Shown one piece after another: positions 45,301 through 57,900 of a stretch of DNA of 64,000 nucleotides. The stretch's first letter is position 1, and the number at the start of each line of letters is the position of its first letter. A program made the position numbers and the translations under genes. Below the pieces are notes generated by a model. The model saw nothing but the letters and a program-made list of their open reading frames with translations. It ran no database searches and was not told where the DNA came from. Origin of the DNA: Limnomonas spitsbergensis (Eukaryota; Chlorophyta; Chlorophyceae; Chlamydomonadales); assembly GCA_037349105.1 (NCBI GenBank), contig JAYJMM010000103.1, forward strand, positions 2,914,001-2,978,000, given 5' to 3'.

Positions 45301-48300
45301 TAATCCCTGACAACTGCAGAGACACCAATTCACAGCGCAACAGAAAACGGCGGGCAGGGACAGGTTCAGGGTTAAGGATTGGGGGCCTCACCCATAACAA
45401 CAGCAGAGGCACCAATTAGCCGCACAACAGGGAAGAGGCGGGGAAGGGATAGGTTCAGGGTTAAGGCTGGGGTGCCGAATCCCTAACAACTGCAGAGACA
45501 CCAATTCGCAGCGCGACATAAATAGGTGGGCTGGGACAGGTTCAGGGTTAAGGCTTGGGGGCCTAAACCCTAACATCTGCAGAGTCACCTATTAGCCACG
45601 CAACAGGGTAGAGGCAGTGCTGGGGCAGGTTCAGGGTTACGGCCGGGGAGCCTAAACCCTAGCAACTGCGGAGGCACCAATTAACCAAGGAACAGGGAAG
45701 AGGTAGGGCAGGGACAGGTACAGGGTTAAGGCTTGGGGGCCCAAACCCTTACAACTGCAGAGTCACCAATTAGCCACGCAACAAGGAGGAGGCGGGGCCG
45801 GGACAGGTTCAGGGCTTAGGCTTGAGAGCCTAAACCCTAACAACTGCAGAGGCACCAATTAGCCACGCAACAGGGCGAAGGCGGGGCAGGGGGAGGTTCA
45901 GGGTTAAGGCAGGGGGGCCTAAACCCTAAAAACTGCAGAGGCACCAACTAGCCGCACAACAGGGAAGAGGCGGGGCAGGGACAGGTTCAGGGTTCAGGCT
46001 TGGGGCCTGAACCCTAACATATGTAGAGGCACCAAATCACCGCGCACCAGATAAGAGATGGGGCAGGGACAGGTTCAGGGTTTAGGCCTGGGGCCTAAAC
46101 CCTAACAACTGCGGAGGTACCAAGTAGCCGCGCAACAGGGAAGAGGCGGGGCAGGGACAGGTTCAGGGTTCAGGCTTGGGGCCTGAACCCTAACATATGT
46201 AGAGGCACCAAATCGCCGCGCACCAGATAAGAGATGGGGCAGGGACAGGTTCAGGGTTTAGGCCTGGGGCCTAAACCCTAACAACTGCGGAGGTACCAAG
46301 TAGCCGCGCAACAGGGAAGAGGCGGGGCAGGGGGGGGGTTAGGGTTAAGGCGCGGGGACCTAAACCATAAAAACTGCAAAGACACCAATTAGCCGCACAA
46401 CAGAGACAAAGCGGGGCAGGAAGAGGTTCAGGGTTAAAGCCTGGGGGCATAAACCCTAGCAACTGCAGAGGCACCAATTAGCCGTACAACAGGGGAGGGG
46501 CGGGCAGGGACAGGTTCAGGGTTAAGGATTGGGGGCCTCAACCCTGACAACTGCAGAGGGACCAATTAGCGGCGCAACAGGGAAGAGGCGGGGCAGGGAC
46601 AGGTCCAACGTTAAGCTAAACCCTATCATCTGCAGAGGCACCAATTAGCCTCGCAACAGGGGAGAGGCTGGGCAAGGACAGATTCAGGGTTAAGGCTTGG
46701 GGGCCTAAACCCTGCCAACTGCAGAGTCGCCAATTAGCCACGCAACAGGGTAGAGGCAGTGCTGGGGCAGGTTCAGGGTTAAGGCCAGGGAGCCTAAATT
46801 ATAGCAACTGCGGAGGCACCAATTAACCGCATAACAGGGGAGGGGCGGGCAGGGACAGGTTCAGGGTTAAGGATTGGGGGCCTCAACCCTGACAACTGCA
46901 GAGGGAACAATTAGCCGCGCAACAGGGAAAAGGCGGGGCAGGGACAGGTTCAGGGTTAAGGCTGGGGGGGCTAAACCATAAGAACTGCAAAGTCACCAAT
47001 TAGCCACGCAGCAGAGAAGAGGCGGGGCAGGGACAGGTTCAGGGGTAAGGGTGGGGGGCCTAAACCATAACTACTGCAGAGGCACCAATTAGACGTGCCA
47101 CATTGAAGAGGCGGGGCAGGGACAGGTTCAGGGTTAAGGCTTGGGGGGCTAAACCCTAACAACTGCAGAGGCACCAATTAGCCGCGCAACAAGGAGGAGG
47201 CGGGGCAGGGGGAGGTTCAGGGTTACGGCTCGGGGGGCTAAACCCTAACAACTGCAGAGGCACCAATTAGCCGCGCAACAAGGAGGAGGCGGGGCAGGGG
47301 GAGGTTCAGGGTTAAGGCGCGGGGGCCTAAACCCCAACAACTGCAGAGGCACCATATAGCCGCACAACAGGGAAGAGGCGGGGCAGGGACAGGTTCAGGG
47401 TTCAGGCTGGGGGGCCTAAACCCAAGCAACTGCAGAGGCACCTATTCGCTGCGCAACAGGGCAGAGGCGGGGAAGGGATAGGTTAAGGGGAAAGGCTGGG
47501 GGGCCTAATCCCTGACAACTGCAGAGACACCAATTCACAGCGCAACAGAAAACGGCGGGCAGGGACAGGTTCAGGGTTAAGGATTGGGGGCCTCAACCAT
47601 AACAACAGCAGTGGCACCAATTAGCCGCACAACAGGGAAGAGGCGGGGAAGGGACAGGTTCAGGGTTAAGGCTGGGGGGCCTAATCCGTAACAACTGCAG
47701 AGACACCAATTCGCAGCGCAACATAAAAAAGTGGGCTGGGACAGGTTCAGGGTTAAGGCTTGGGGGCCTAAACCCTAACAACTGCAGAGGCACCAATTAG
47801 CCACGCAACAGGGCGAAGGCGGGGCAGGGGGAGGTTCAGGGTTAAGGCAGGGGGGCCTAAACCCTGCCAACTGCAGAGTCACCAATTAGCCACGCAACAG
47901 GGAAGAGGCGGGGCAGGGGGGGGTTAGGGTTAAGGCGCGGGGACCTTAACCCTAAAAACTGCAAATACACCAATTAGCCGCACAACAGAGACAAAGCGGG
48001 GCAGGAAGAGGTTCAGGGTTAAAGCCTGGGGGCATAAACCCTAGCAACTGCAGAGGCACCAATTAGCCGTACAACAGGGGAGGGGCGGGCAGGGACAGGT
48101 TCAGGGTTAAGGCTGGGGGGCCTAAACCCTGACAACTGCAGAGGGAACAATTAGCCGCGCAACAGAGAAAAGGCGGGGCAGGGACAGGTTCACGGTTAAG
48201 GCTGGGGGGCCTAAACCATAACAACTGCAGAGACACCAATTAGCCGTGCCACATTGAAGAGGTGGGGAAGGGACAGGTTCAGGGTTAAGGCTTGGGGGGC

Positions 48301-51300
48301 TAAACCATAACTACTGCAGAGGCACCAATTAGCCGCGCCACATTGAAGAGGCGGGGCAGGGACAGGTTCAGGGTTAAGGCTTGGGGGGCTAAACCCTAAC
48401 AACTGCAGAGGCACCAATTAGCCGCGCAACAAGGAGGAGGCGGGGCAGGGGGAGGTTCAGGGTTGCGGCGCGGGGGCCTAAACCCCAACAACTGCAGAGG
48501 CAACATATAGCCGCACAACAGGGAAGAGGCGGGGCAGGGACAGGTTCAGGGTTCAGGCTGGGGGGCCTAAACCCTAGCAACTGCGGAGGCACCTATTCGC
48601 CGCGCAACAGGGCAGAGGCGGGGAAGGGATAGGTTCAGGGTAAAGGCTGGGGGGCCTAATCCCTGACAACTGCAGAGACACCAATTCACAGCGCAACAGA
48701 AAACGGCGGGCAGGGACAGGTTCAGGGTTAAGGATTGGGGGCCTCACCCATAACAACAGCAGAGGCACCAATTAGCCGCACAACAGGGAAGAGGCGGGGA
48801 AGGGATTGGTTCAGGGTTAAGGCTGGGGGGCCGAATCCCTAACAACTGCAGAGACACCAATTCGCAGCGCAACATAAATAGGTGGGCTGGGACAGGTTCA
48901 GGGTTAAGGCTTGGGGGCCTAAACCCTAACATCTGCAGAGTCACCAATTAGCCACGCAACAGGGTAGAGGCAGTGCTGGGGCAGGCTCAGGGTTACGGCC
49001 GGGGAGCCTAAACCCTAGCAACTGCGGAGGCACCAATTAACCAAGGAACAGGGAAGAGGTAGGGCAGGGACAGGTACAGGGTTAAGGCTTGGGGGCCCAA
49101 ACCCTTACAACTGCAGAGTCACCAATTAGCCACGCAACAAGGAGGAGGCGGGGCCGGGACAGGTTCAGGGCTTAGGCTTGAGAGCCTAAACCCTAACAAC
49201 TGCAGAGGCACCAATTAGCCACGCAACAGGGCGAAGGCGGGGCAGGGGGAGGTTCAGGGTTAAGGCAGGGGGGCCTAAACCCTAAAAACTGCAGAGGCAC
49301 CAACTAGCCGCACAACAGGGAAGAGGCGGGGCAGGGACAGGTTCAGGGTTCAGGCTTGGGGCCTGAACCCTAACATATGTAGAGGCACCAAATCGCCGCG
49401 CACCAGAAAAGAGATGGGGTAGGGACAGGTTCAGGGTTTAGGCCTGGGGCCTAAACCCTAACAACTGCGGAGGTACCAAGTAGCCGCGCAACAGGGAAGA
49501 GGCGGGGCAGGGACAGGTTCAGGGTTCAGGCTTGGGGCCTGAACCCTAACATATGTAGAGGCACCAAATCGCCGCGCACCAGAAAAGAGATGGGGCAGGG
49601 ACAGGTTCAGGGTTTAGGCCTGGGGCCTAAACCCTAACAACTGCGGAGGTACCAAGTAGCCGCGCAACAGGGAAGAGGCGGGGCAGGGGGGGGGTTAGGG
49701 TTAAGGCGCGGGGACCTAAACCATAAAAACTGCAAAGACACCAATTAGCCGCACAACAGAGACAAAGCGGGGCAGGAAGAGGTTCAGGGTTAAAGCCTGG
49801 GGGCATAAACCCTAGCAACTGCAGAGGCACCAATTAGCCGTACAACAGGGGAGGGGCGGGCAGGGACAGGTTCAGGGTTAAGGATTGGGGGCCTCAACCC
49901 TGACAACTGCAAAGGGACCAATTAGCGGCGCAACAGGGAAGAGGCGGGGCAGGGACAGGTCCAACGTTAAGCTAAACCCTATCATCTGCAGAGGCACCAA
50001 TTAGCCTCGCAACAGGGGAGAGGCGGGGCAGGGACAGATTCAGGGTTCAGGCTGGGGGCCTAAACCCTGCCAACTGCAGAGTCGCCAATTAGCCACGCAA
50101 CAGGGTAGAGGCAGTGCTGGGGCAGGTTCAGGGTTAAGGCCAGGGAGCCTAAATTCTAGCAACTGCGGAGGCACCAATTAACCGCATAACAGGGGAGGGA
50201 AAGCAGGGACAGGTTCAGGGTTAAGGTTTGGGGGCCTCAACCCTGACAACTGCAGAGGGAACAATTAGCCGCGCAACAGGGAAAAGGCGGGGCAGGGACA
50301 GGTGCAGGGTTAAGGCTGGGGGGCTAAACCATAAGAACTGCAAAGTCACCAATTAGCCACGCAGCAGAGAAGAGGCGGGGCAGGGACAGGTTCAGGGGTA
50401 AGGGTGGGGGGCATAAACCATAACTACTGCAGATGCACCAATTAGCCGTGCCACATTGAAGAGGCGGGGAAGGGACAGGTTCAGGGTTAAGGCTTGGGGG
50501 GCTAAACCCTAACAACTGCAGAGGCACCAATTAGCCGCGCCACATTGAAGAGGCGGGGCAGGGACAGGTTCAGGGTTAAGGCTGGGGGGCCTAAACCCTA
50601 ACAACTGCAGAGACACCAATTAGCCGTGCCACATTGAAGAGGCGGGGCAGGGACAGGTTCAGGGTTAAGGCTTGGGGGGCCTAAACCCTAACAACTGCAG
50701 AGACACCAATTAGCCACGCAACAGGGCGAAGGCGGGGCAGGGGGAGGTTCAGGGTTAAGGCGCGGGGGACTAAACCCTGACAACTGCAGAGGCACCAACC
50801 AGCCGCACAACAGGGAAGAGGCGGGGCAGGGACAGGTTCAGGGGTCGGGCTTGGGGCCTGAACCCTAACATCTGTATAGGCACCAATTTGCCGCGCAACA
50901 GAAAAGAGATGGGGCAGGGACAGGTTCAGGGTTAAGGCTGGGGGGCCTAAACCCTAACAACTGCGGAGGTACCAAGTAGCCGCGCAACAGGGAAGAGGCG
51001 GGGCAGGGACAGGTTCAGGGTTCAGGCTTGGGGCCCGAACCCTAGCAACTACAGAGGCACCAATGAGCCGCACGACAGGAAAAAGGCGGCTCAGGGACAG
51101 GTTCAAAGTTAAGGCTGAGGGGACTAAACCCTAACAACTACAGAGGCACCAATGAGCCGTGCAACAGGGAAAAGAAAGGGCAGAGACAGGTTCAGGGTTA
51201 AGGCTTGGGGGCCTAAACTCTTACAAATGCAGAGGCACCAACTAACCACGAAACAGGGAAGAGGCGGGGCAGGGACAGGTTCAGGGTTAAGGCTGGGGGG

Positions 51301-51835
51301 CCTAAACCCTAGCAACTGCAGAGGCACCAATTCGCCGCGCAACAGGGAAGAGGCGGGGAAGGGATAGGTTCAGGGTTAGGGCTGGGGGGCCTAATCCCTA
51401 ACATCTGCAAAAACACCAATTCGCAGCGCAACAGAAAAAGGCGGGCAGGGACAGGTTCAGGGTTAAGGATTGTGGGCCTCAACCCTAACAATTGCAGAGG
51501 GACCAATTAGCCGCACAACAGAGGAGAGGCGGGGCAGGGACAGGTGCAGGGTTAAGGCTCGGGGGGGCTAAACCCTAACATCTGCAGAGGCATCAATAAG
51601 CCGCGCAACAGGGAAGAGGTGGGGCAGGGACAGGTTCAGGTGTCAGGCTGGGGGCCTAAACCCTGCCAACTGCAGAGACACCAATTAGCCACGCAACAGG
51701 GTATAGGCAGTGCTGGGGCAGGTTCAGGGTTAAGGCTGGGGAGCCTTAACCCCAGCAACTGCGGAGGCAACAATTAACCAAGGAACAGGGAAGAGGTAGG
51801 GCAGGGACAGGCTCAGGGTTAAGGCTTGGGGGCAG
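42342..51835. repeat. 89-bp satellite array 2, about 106 units
   Basis: Same unit and order as array 1, except for about 533 bp (roughly six units) of extra sequence between about 44,400 and 44,935. There is also a one-base insertion at about 43,477 (ccgcgaaaacaagg). It ends at the same point, before aggcaaggtttagagacaaa. Confidence 0.95.
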
Positions 51836-52694
51836 GCAAGGTTTAGAGACAAAGCAAGTTACGCAAGTTACATAGTCCGCCCCAGTGCCAGCCCAACATC
51901 CCCGACATGGCCCTGACTGCTGGGCAACCTCTCTAACTTGGCCCAGACAGCTAGCCCAACCTCTCCTACCTGGTCCTGACTACCTGCCCAGCCTTTCTGG
52001 CCCATACATATCCGCCTTGCCTCTCACGTCAAACACCACACCCCTGCTTTCACAAAAGGTAGGTGAACAAGAATGTGAACATTGGCATGGGATGAGGACA
52101 AGGATAAGCGACACATCATCACCACTCTTTACGTGAGGGAGCATCAGCTGCAATTCACCCAGGAGAAAATGGAATGGTGTGCAATGAAATAAAGACTGAT
52201 CATCATCGGGAGGTGTTGGCAGGAGGGAAATCTGATGCCCCGTGCTGGCCCATGCAGTACCTAGCTGCATGGCTGTCACACCCCGCCACCCTGCTGCCTG
52301 TCTCCTCACTGCCCTCCCCTTTTCCTGATGCCAATCCCCTCACTGTCCTCACCTCTACCTACTACCACTGTCCATGCTTCTTCCTCCGAGGATTCTGCTC
52401 GATGATTGTTTTGCAACAGGTGAGTTGTCCGAGGTATCCAGTGCTGAGGTGTCCACACTCCACACTCCACGGCAGTTTGAAAGGATTAAGAGAACCCCTG
52501 GATTTCCTTGTCTACATTCTAGGAAAGAGCTGTGACAGCATCGGCGGCGGTGGCATCTGCGGCGGCATAGCTGCATGCATGGCCGTCTTGCAAGTGTTTT
52601 GGGCATAGGAGCTTTGCTCAGCCCAGAGCTGCTTGCTTCGAATTTCAAACGTTTAAAACAAAATTGCAAGCAGGCTAATGTGTGTGGGAGGGCG
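51836..52694. other. Unit-3 spacer, first part
   Basis: Copy of 30931-31789. No supported gene. Confidence 0.4.
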
Positions 52695-53030
52695 CTAGCA
52701 CGCACTTGACAGCCATGAGCATGGTATTATTGCGATGGTAGCTGCAGTAATACTCAGCCCGGGATTTGAAGTGCTCAAAAAGGCAGATGGGGGGGCAAGC
52801 GCACTTAGCCGCGACCAGGATAGGCTTCTTGTAGTCATAGCCGCAGTAATACCTCGAAGTTTTAGCGTTGATGTCGCCTACCTGGAACTTGGCCTCCTCC
52901 ACGGGGCAGACTTGGCCAGGGGGGCTCGGCAGCAAAGATCTGCAACAGGAACAGCAGGCCCAGGAGCAGGCCCAAGCCCAGGCCCATCACATCGATCACG
53001 GTGGCGCAGAATATGTACACGAACATCCGT
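52695..53030 (-). pseudogene. Exon-like paralogous segment, unit 3
   Basis: Copy of 31790-32125 with the same one-base loss. Confidence 0.35.
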
Positions 53031-53729
53031 CTGCTGTTTCGTGAGATTTTACCTCATATAATTTTCATAACGTGACTTATACGCCCTTGGGCGGAAGCCT
53101 CCAATCTCCCTTCCATACAGCACAATCAGTGCCCTTGATCTTCCTCCTCCTGATTGGATGGAACATTTTAAGCTGAAATTTGTGGCCACAGCCAGAATTC
53201 AATGAAGCTGCGTCCGTCGCTTCCGTGAGGGGTGGTGCAAGTGCGAAGAGCAGTGCAAGTCCGCAGGTGTAAACGGCAAGCGCCGAGCAAAGGACCAGGC
53301 AGAAAGCGAAGAGGAGAGGCACCGCAGGAGGGCGAGGTGTGTGTGGGGGAGGGGACAGGCAGGAAGCGGGGAGGTGAGGCATTGCAGGGGGGGAGCCGGT
53401 GAGGTGTGTTTGTGAGGGTGTTGAGGGGGGGCTGGCAGCATGGGGTGGTGGGAGCCAGGGAGGTGACTAGGTGAGTATCTGCTGGGGTGGATGAGGAGGG
53501 GGAATATGCCTGGATGATTGCAAGAATAAACTCTCACAGTATGGATGCGATGGGAAAATATAATGATGGTGATTTGCGCCAGCCCGCTGCATCCTCAGCA
53601 GATATGTCATATGTGGTTAAACGCTGAGCAGGTGAAAGATTTCAACCCGCGATCCCTTAGAGCCTGGCGACCAAGGGAATGTAGTCACGCTGCAGCTGCT
53701 GTACATGCTGTTGTGATCGCTCCTGCTGC
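53031..53729. other. Unit-3 spacer with a G-rich tract
   Basis: Copy of 32126-32824. The G-rich tract lies at about 53305-53495. Confidence 0.4.
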
Positions 53730-54127
53730 TTCCTGTGGTCACTGTTGCTGCTGCCTTTTTAGTGACCAGCGCTGTAATTACTTTTGTGGTGATCCCTGTT
53801 GTTGTTGATTTTGATGTGATCGCTGCTGTTGCCTTTGATGTGATCATTGCTGTTGCTGTTTTGAACACTGTTGTTCCTCATGTGGTTGTGATCACTGTTA
53901 CTGCTCTTGTTGTAGTCACTGCTGTCACTGCTGGTGTTGTGATCACCGCTTCAGTGGTTATGTTGTGATCACTGCTGCAGGTTATGTTGTTGTGATCGCA
54001 GCTGTCGTTCTGTTGTGATCATTGCAGCTGCTTTTGTTGTGATCATAACTGCTATTTTTGTGATGACTGCTGATGATTTTGTTGTGATCCCTCCTGCACC
54101 AGCAATTCTGAGCACTGATGTGGCTGC
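53730..54127 (+). repeat. GTTGTTGTGATC-rich block, unit 3
   Basis: Copy of 32825-33222, inverted relative to unit 1. Confidence 0.7.
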
Positions 54128-54999
54128 TGTTGCACCTGCCTCCTCCTCCTCCTCCTACCTATCAACAGAGGATATTATCGTTTCTTCCCTCCAATCCTCC
54201 ATGACTCCAGCTTCTGTCTCTCACCCTCTAAAATCTACGCTTCATTTCTTACATCCTTTTTCAAATCCCCTACCGACACACCTGTTCAAAACCTCCTCCT
54301 CTTGTCAGATCTGGACTGAGGCAATAGTGGATCCAGCAGATCATGCAGATCTGGACTGTGACAAACAGTGAATGCTAGTAGCTCTGCAGGATCTGGGGGG
54401 ATATGGGATATGAAACAGGCTGGAGGTGCAGGCGATAGTGGTGCATGCTGTGTCGTTTGCAAGCACTGCGCTGGTTTATGGTCCTTGCCAGGGCTTTGTA
54501 CGTGAGTCTTGAGGCTCTGTGCTTGGGGGGCTGGGTTTTCCAGCAGCTTAGCCTTTGCTCCTAAGATAGCATGATCTGTCAAATCTGCCGTAACTATCTT
54601 GCCTGCCTGTTTCGTGAGACACCAGTTTGTCTTGATTATACTTTCCTAGCTAGGGGTACCGCCTAGCTGTCAGGAGTTCGCCTGTTCATGGCAGTGACTG
54701 TTATCCCGGCATAATAGGCACGCCTGTTTGTATATTGAGGATATGGGTGACGGCATGATGGGCATGACCGTTTGCACAGCTTGGAAGATCTGCACGCAGG
54801 ATTTGAGATCTCCAAAGCATCTCATGAGGGCCTAAATATGAAATATAATCCTTTCCACCCCCTTCCACTACCCTGTCCCAGGCCGATGCAGCCGATGCGG
54901 TCTTCGCCAGCCATACCGCCGCCAACCCCGCCGCTGGGTCTGCCATCTGGCCCTGGGCTGAGGCCGTAGTACTCTCCTGCCACGGCTTTGCCCGGCCAG
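54128..54999. other. Unit-3 spacer 5' of kinase copy 3
   Basis: Copy of 33223-34094, with two 31-bp minisatellite units at 54304-54363. No gene is called. Confidence 0.45.
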
Positions 55000-57900
55000 C
55001 AGCGGCATTTGGCCGGGAAGCCCAGCCCCAGTCTTGCCGCAGCAGCATGGTCCAATGCCGGTGCCACCGAGTCGGCCAACGTAGCTGATTTTAAGGTGAT
55101 TTGTAAGCCGGGTTCCAGGCATATTTTGAAGTATGTTGCTGCGGTGGAGGCTGTGGGGTGGCGCCTGAGAAGGTGGAAGAGACCAGTACTCCTACAGAAC
55201 ACCGGGGGCCGTTAAATGCAGGGCAAATGGGAGAGAGCCCGTTGCAGCGGTAGTGGAGTGGCCGATGTGAGAGGGCATGATGTCGAAGCTTTTCGCCATT
55301 GTTCTGCCACCTCTTCGGCCAATGCAGCAGCATTGGGGGATGGAGATGGGGGGGGGCACAAAGACTCCTGCAAGTGCAAGTGCAGATGATGCCAATCCTC
55401 AGCATGCATTCATGGGGGAGCGCCAATTTCTCCTTTCATCTGTTCTGCTAAGCAAGTCTTTTTCGTTGAACCTTTGCAGCGGGAGGAGGTGACCTACATC
55501 GACCGCATCCGTGCAGTGAGCGGCATGCTGAGGATTGGCAACACCGCGTTGGTGGAGCACCGGCAGGCTGTGCAGCATGCGGCCATAGCAGCCATCAAGG
55601 GTGGTGTCGCCTTCCGAGCTCACCTTTTCGCGGATGATGTCGAGTGTTATCAGTCTGTTAAAGCCAGCTTGACAGCAGCGGTTGCATCTGCGGCGCTCGG
55701 TTGAGGTATTTTTTCCTTAGTTTTGTTCAGTTTTTCAAAGAACGGGTCTTCTGCATGCATCCTGTTCCGATATTTCATCAGGAGGAAGCAGGCCGGTTCT
55801 TGACTGTGCTAAAGGCTTGAAGAGGAGAGGCTGCTTGCACTCAGAACCTCGGAATAGTCTGGCAGATTACAGATTTGTGGTCCATGAGGTGATGAGGCTC
55901 TAAAAGGGTGCTTGAGAGATGCAACATTCCGGTAGTGTAATACGAGGTGTAATATCCCGTTTCGGGCAAAGCACAACGTCATGTGCACATGCAGATATGG
56001 AGAGTCAACGGGTAAAGCGTGCATGGAGATAAGGTACCGGAAAGACTTGCTTTCCATTTGGTTCATGGTGGCCAATTTTTTAAAAACACCAGTATGTGTT
56101 GGAGAGATCCATGCAGCCCACGTCCAGAGCCAGTACATCTGTGTTGAGAGCATGCTCAGTGTATGTCACAGCATCACGGAGGAGGTAGGCCAGGGCAAGA
56201 ACACGTCGGGGAAGCACTTGGTTAAATGTGCGGGCGCTGCCACACACTTCCACGAGCTCTACCAGGTTGAGCAGGGGTGGGATGCACTTGCTTTCGTGGA
56301 CTGTGTTGTGGGCATTGTTGATGGTGGGGCTCTAGGGATTCTGAGGAGCCTGTCTCGTTTGCCTTTCCGGCCTCCCCTTTCGGTCATCTCCTTCCTTTTT
56401 TGCCCCCTTGGTAGTTTCTACAGTTGGGCGCCCAGGCAGCCGAGCTTTGAGCGGGCCCAGAGGTGTAACGTTATTGACTTGGTTAAATGTTAAGAACGGT
56501 GTACATTTCCACATGTCACAACGTTACACCTCTGGGCCCGCTCAAAGCTCGGCCGCGTGGGCGCCCAACTGTTTAGATGGGAGAAAAAAAGGAAGAGGGG
56601 GCAGGAACAAAAGGAAAGGCCGGGAATGCAAAGAAGACCGAGTCAGACACCTGATACACTTGAGCCCTCAACAAAGCCTACAGAACAACAAGAAAAATTC
56701 CACAAAAGCAAGCGAATCCCTCCCCTGCTTGGCCGCGAGGGCGCCCCACTGATGAGAAGGGAGAAGAGAAGAAACAAAAAGGGGGCAAAAAAATGTCAAA
56801 TTTCCACATGTACCGGGATGGTACGGCTTGCGAGTCGAAAAGGAAGACGGGCGCCAGTCATCATCGGTTTCAGGATTCAGCGACAGTCGCTGTATACAAG
56901 CACCCTCTATCCGCGATCCTTACATTATCATTGTTCTTGAAATCTTTAACTTTGAATTTTGATCGATGCCTTACGAAAGGAAGGCGCCAGACATATGGGG
57001 ACCCATGATTCTTATCCAGCTGGTAAGCAGCTCCAATTTGATTTCATGTCCAACCATGTATGCAAGTGACACGTTGCAATGAATCCCCACCATCCACCCC
57101 TGGAGCCAGCCAGCCAGGGGTGCCATGCGACTGGCACCGTGACAAACATCCGCATTGGCACATGCAGTTCGAAATCTGCCTCGATATGCAGTGCTCTGTC
57201 GTCTAGATTCGTCTCATTGCTCATATCTGCTTTTCGTAGGATATGGCTGAGGTAAAGAGGGCTGAGTTAGAGAGGGCTGAGGTAAGCCAGGCTTCCCCTC
57301 GCTCCTGCGGCATTTCGATGGCGGTCTCGAGCAACTGGTTGGCGCCTCGCTCCAGATTTCGGAATCCATGATTTCCGTATCCCTGCATGTCCACGTAACT
57401 TTTGCGCCCCCTCCTTTCCTGGCCTGATCCATTCCTCACTCTGCAGGCGCCCACTGCGGCGGGCGCCTCTTCCGCGTCGTCAGCAATCTCGGTGCTTGGC
57501 ACGGACATTGAGTACAACAGCAGGTAGGACAGTCGACGACCATTATTCCGATAACAGGCAAGGCGGAAGCAGAAGCCGTCAGCTAGAAGCACCTGGTTAG
57601 AAGGCATGCATGCATGACTAGATTGGGTTCACTTTCGTTCAGTTGCCCAACATCCTACTGGCACCCGTACGTACGGTATTGCGATGATTTGCCCTGAATT
57701 TTGCCTTCGATTATGATTCTGCATTCATATCAATAAACTTTTCTCTTCCATCATGTCCTGCTTCGCAGTGGGGACCAAACGAACTCTCAGAAGCTGCAGG
57801 AGATTGTGCAGCAGCAGGTCCATGATGAACAGCTCCAGGCCCTACGTAAGAAGCTAGACACCACAACTAGCATGCTTGCGCTCTGGGAGAAAAAAGCCAA

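Larger units (their letters stand above)
30931..51835 (+). repeat. Segmental duplication unit 2
   Basis: Spacer, kinase-like gene, MAPR fragment and satellite are arranged as in unit 1. It is virtually identical to unit 3 at a constant offset of 20,905 bp. Differences I noticed are isolated: cgatgcgg-type positions are shared, whereas 31771/52676 (a/t), 32270/53175 (c/a), 40373/61278 region (g/a) and 40070/60975 (tatgga/tacct) differ. Confidence 0.9.
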